From: Pelagimonas phthalicica
GTDB taxonomy: Bacteria > Pseudomonadota > Alphaproteobacteria > Rhodobacterales > Rhodobacteraceae
Direction of reading: 5' to 3'
NCBI RefSeq assembly: GCF_004364805.1
Contig: NZ_SOAP01000002.1
Location: forward strand, 1,488,001 to 1,552,000
Length of the DNA stretch: 64,000 nt
A program made the position numbers and the translations under genes. The notes beneath the pieces are model-generated. The model searched no databases, was not told the origin of the DNA, and saw nothing but the letters and a program-made list of their open reading frames with translations. Shown in pieces: positions 63,553 to 64,000 of the stretch (position 1 is its first letter; each line of letters begins with the position of its first letter).

Positions 63553-64000
63553 TTAGCGGGACATAAAGTCATGAATGGCGGCGCTGATCTCAGCGACATG
63601 TGTTTCCAGTGCGAAGTGGCCTGCATCAAACAGATGCACGTCAGCAGCCGGCACCAGTTCCTGGATGGCTGAGACCCCATCGGTCAGAAAGAAAGGGTCG
63701 TTGCGCCCCCATACAATCAAAGTGTCCGGCTGGTGTTCGGCCAGATACGATTGCCATTCGGGGTACTGGGCAACGTTGTCCTGATAGTTCCAAAGGTATT
63801 CGAGCTGGATGTCGTGATTGCCCGGTCTGTCCAATCCCGCCTGGTCATGGACCCAGGCATCGGGATTGATGCGCTCAGCCAAGGTCGCGCCTTGGGTATA
63901 TTGCCAGCGAGTTGTTTCAGGCGCAAAGAACCCGCGCAATGGTGCCTCGGTTTCAACTGTCCGGTTGCCCCAAAATGGCGCAAATTGGCTCACGATATCG
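63553..64000 (-). CDS. Alpha/beta hydrolase, C-terminal part (cut by window edge)
   Basis: At least 148 codons are visible, and the frame stays open at the window end (the GTG at 63993 is internal, since codons continue upstream). The text LIVWGRNDPFFLTDGV holds the catalytic acid Asp, and DAGHFALETH the catalytic His, as in haloalkane dehalogenase / epoxide hydrolase relatives. The nucleophile lies outside the window. First visible gene of the three-gene set with the azoreductase and SDR. Confidence 0.83.
   Translation of the reverse strand, partial: DIVSQFAPFWGNRTVETEAPLRGFFAPETTRWQYTQGATLAERINPDAWVHDQAGLDRPGNHDIQLEYLWNYQDNVAQYPEWQSYLAEHQPDTLIVWGRNDPFFLTDGVSAIQELVPAADVHLFDAGHFALETHVAEISAAIHDFMSR

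Overview
The window looks like chromosome of a Roseobacter-group alphaproteobacterium (Rhodobacteraceae). The evidence is high GC, alphaproteobacterial tRNA-Glu genes, the hom / glpX / recJ neighbourhood, a Na+-translocating NADH:quinone reductase operon, a TRAP transporter, a Rhizobium-type glycerol ABC transporter and a complete hut cluster. Almost all genes look like intact core or metabolic genes. The exception is an AT-richer stretch at about 59.35-61.95 kb that carries orphan genes. There is no rRNA operon, CRISPR array, phage or complete insertion sequence.

Layout. 0-10.7 kb: MAPEG protein; a three-gene chain ycjX-like / GNAT / DUF697 (YcjF-like); a large DUF2339 membrane protein; a VIT1/CCC1 transporter; a FAD monooxygenase (minus); an SDR-DoxX-like fusion followed by a DUF2269 protein. 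10.7-16.1 kb: a miniature transposable element abutting a truncated haemoglobin gene, a small secreted protein, ileS, and a COG3910-type ATPase, with strong terminators after both ileS and the ATPase. 16.2-24.0 kb: nqrABCDEF on minus; the accessory genes apbE (flavin transferase) and nqrM (Fe-S maturation), plus a CBS-domain gene, run divergently on plus. 24.0-32.1 kb: small membrane and secreted proteins, a TRAP transporter (large permease, small permease, binding protein), a DUF2478 protein and a hybrid histidine kinase. 32.4-39.8 kb: hutI-hutH-hutG-hutU on minus, hutF divergent, hutC last; together they give the five-step route from histidine to glutamate plus formate, and a HutC-type operator lies between hutI and hutF. 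39.9-41.4 kb: an M56 (BlaR1-like) peptidase with a BlaI-like repressor. 41.7-47.7 kb: glycerol ABC transporter (binding protein, two ATPases, two permeases, DUF2160 protein). 48-50 kb: DUF983 protein and a MocR regulator with direct-repeat operator candidates, then two tandem tRNA-Glu(UUC) genes. 50.3-58.2 kb: a Tc1/IS630-like miniature element, recJ, a second copy of the first miniature element, glpX, a ceramidase-like protein, a zinc-ribbon membrane protein, a subtilase and hom. 58.3-64 kb: lipoprotein, TetR regulator, the AT-rich orphan segment, then a probable operon of an alpha/beta hydrolase (cut by the window edge), an FMN azoreductase and an SDR.

The least explained material is between the genes. 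I see five families of small intergenic repeats: (1) a modular element with a conserved head, a stem whose arms change together between copies, and a GC-rich tail hairpin (eight copies); (2) a 42-bp double palindrome with invariant arms and variable centres (three copies); (3) a repeat of 160-200 bp with an indel-free peptide-like frame shared by two copies; (4) a 266-267 bp MITE with about 31-bp terminal inverted repeats; (5) a 309-bp TA-flanked MITE with a nested inverted repeat. These are the best candidates for undescribed biology here. I see no new multi-gene defence or metabolic system.
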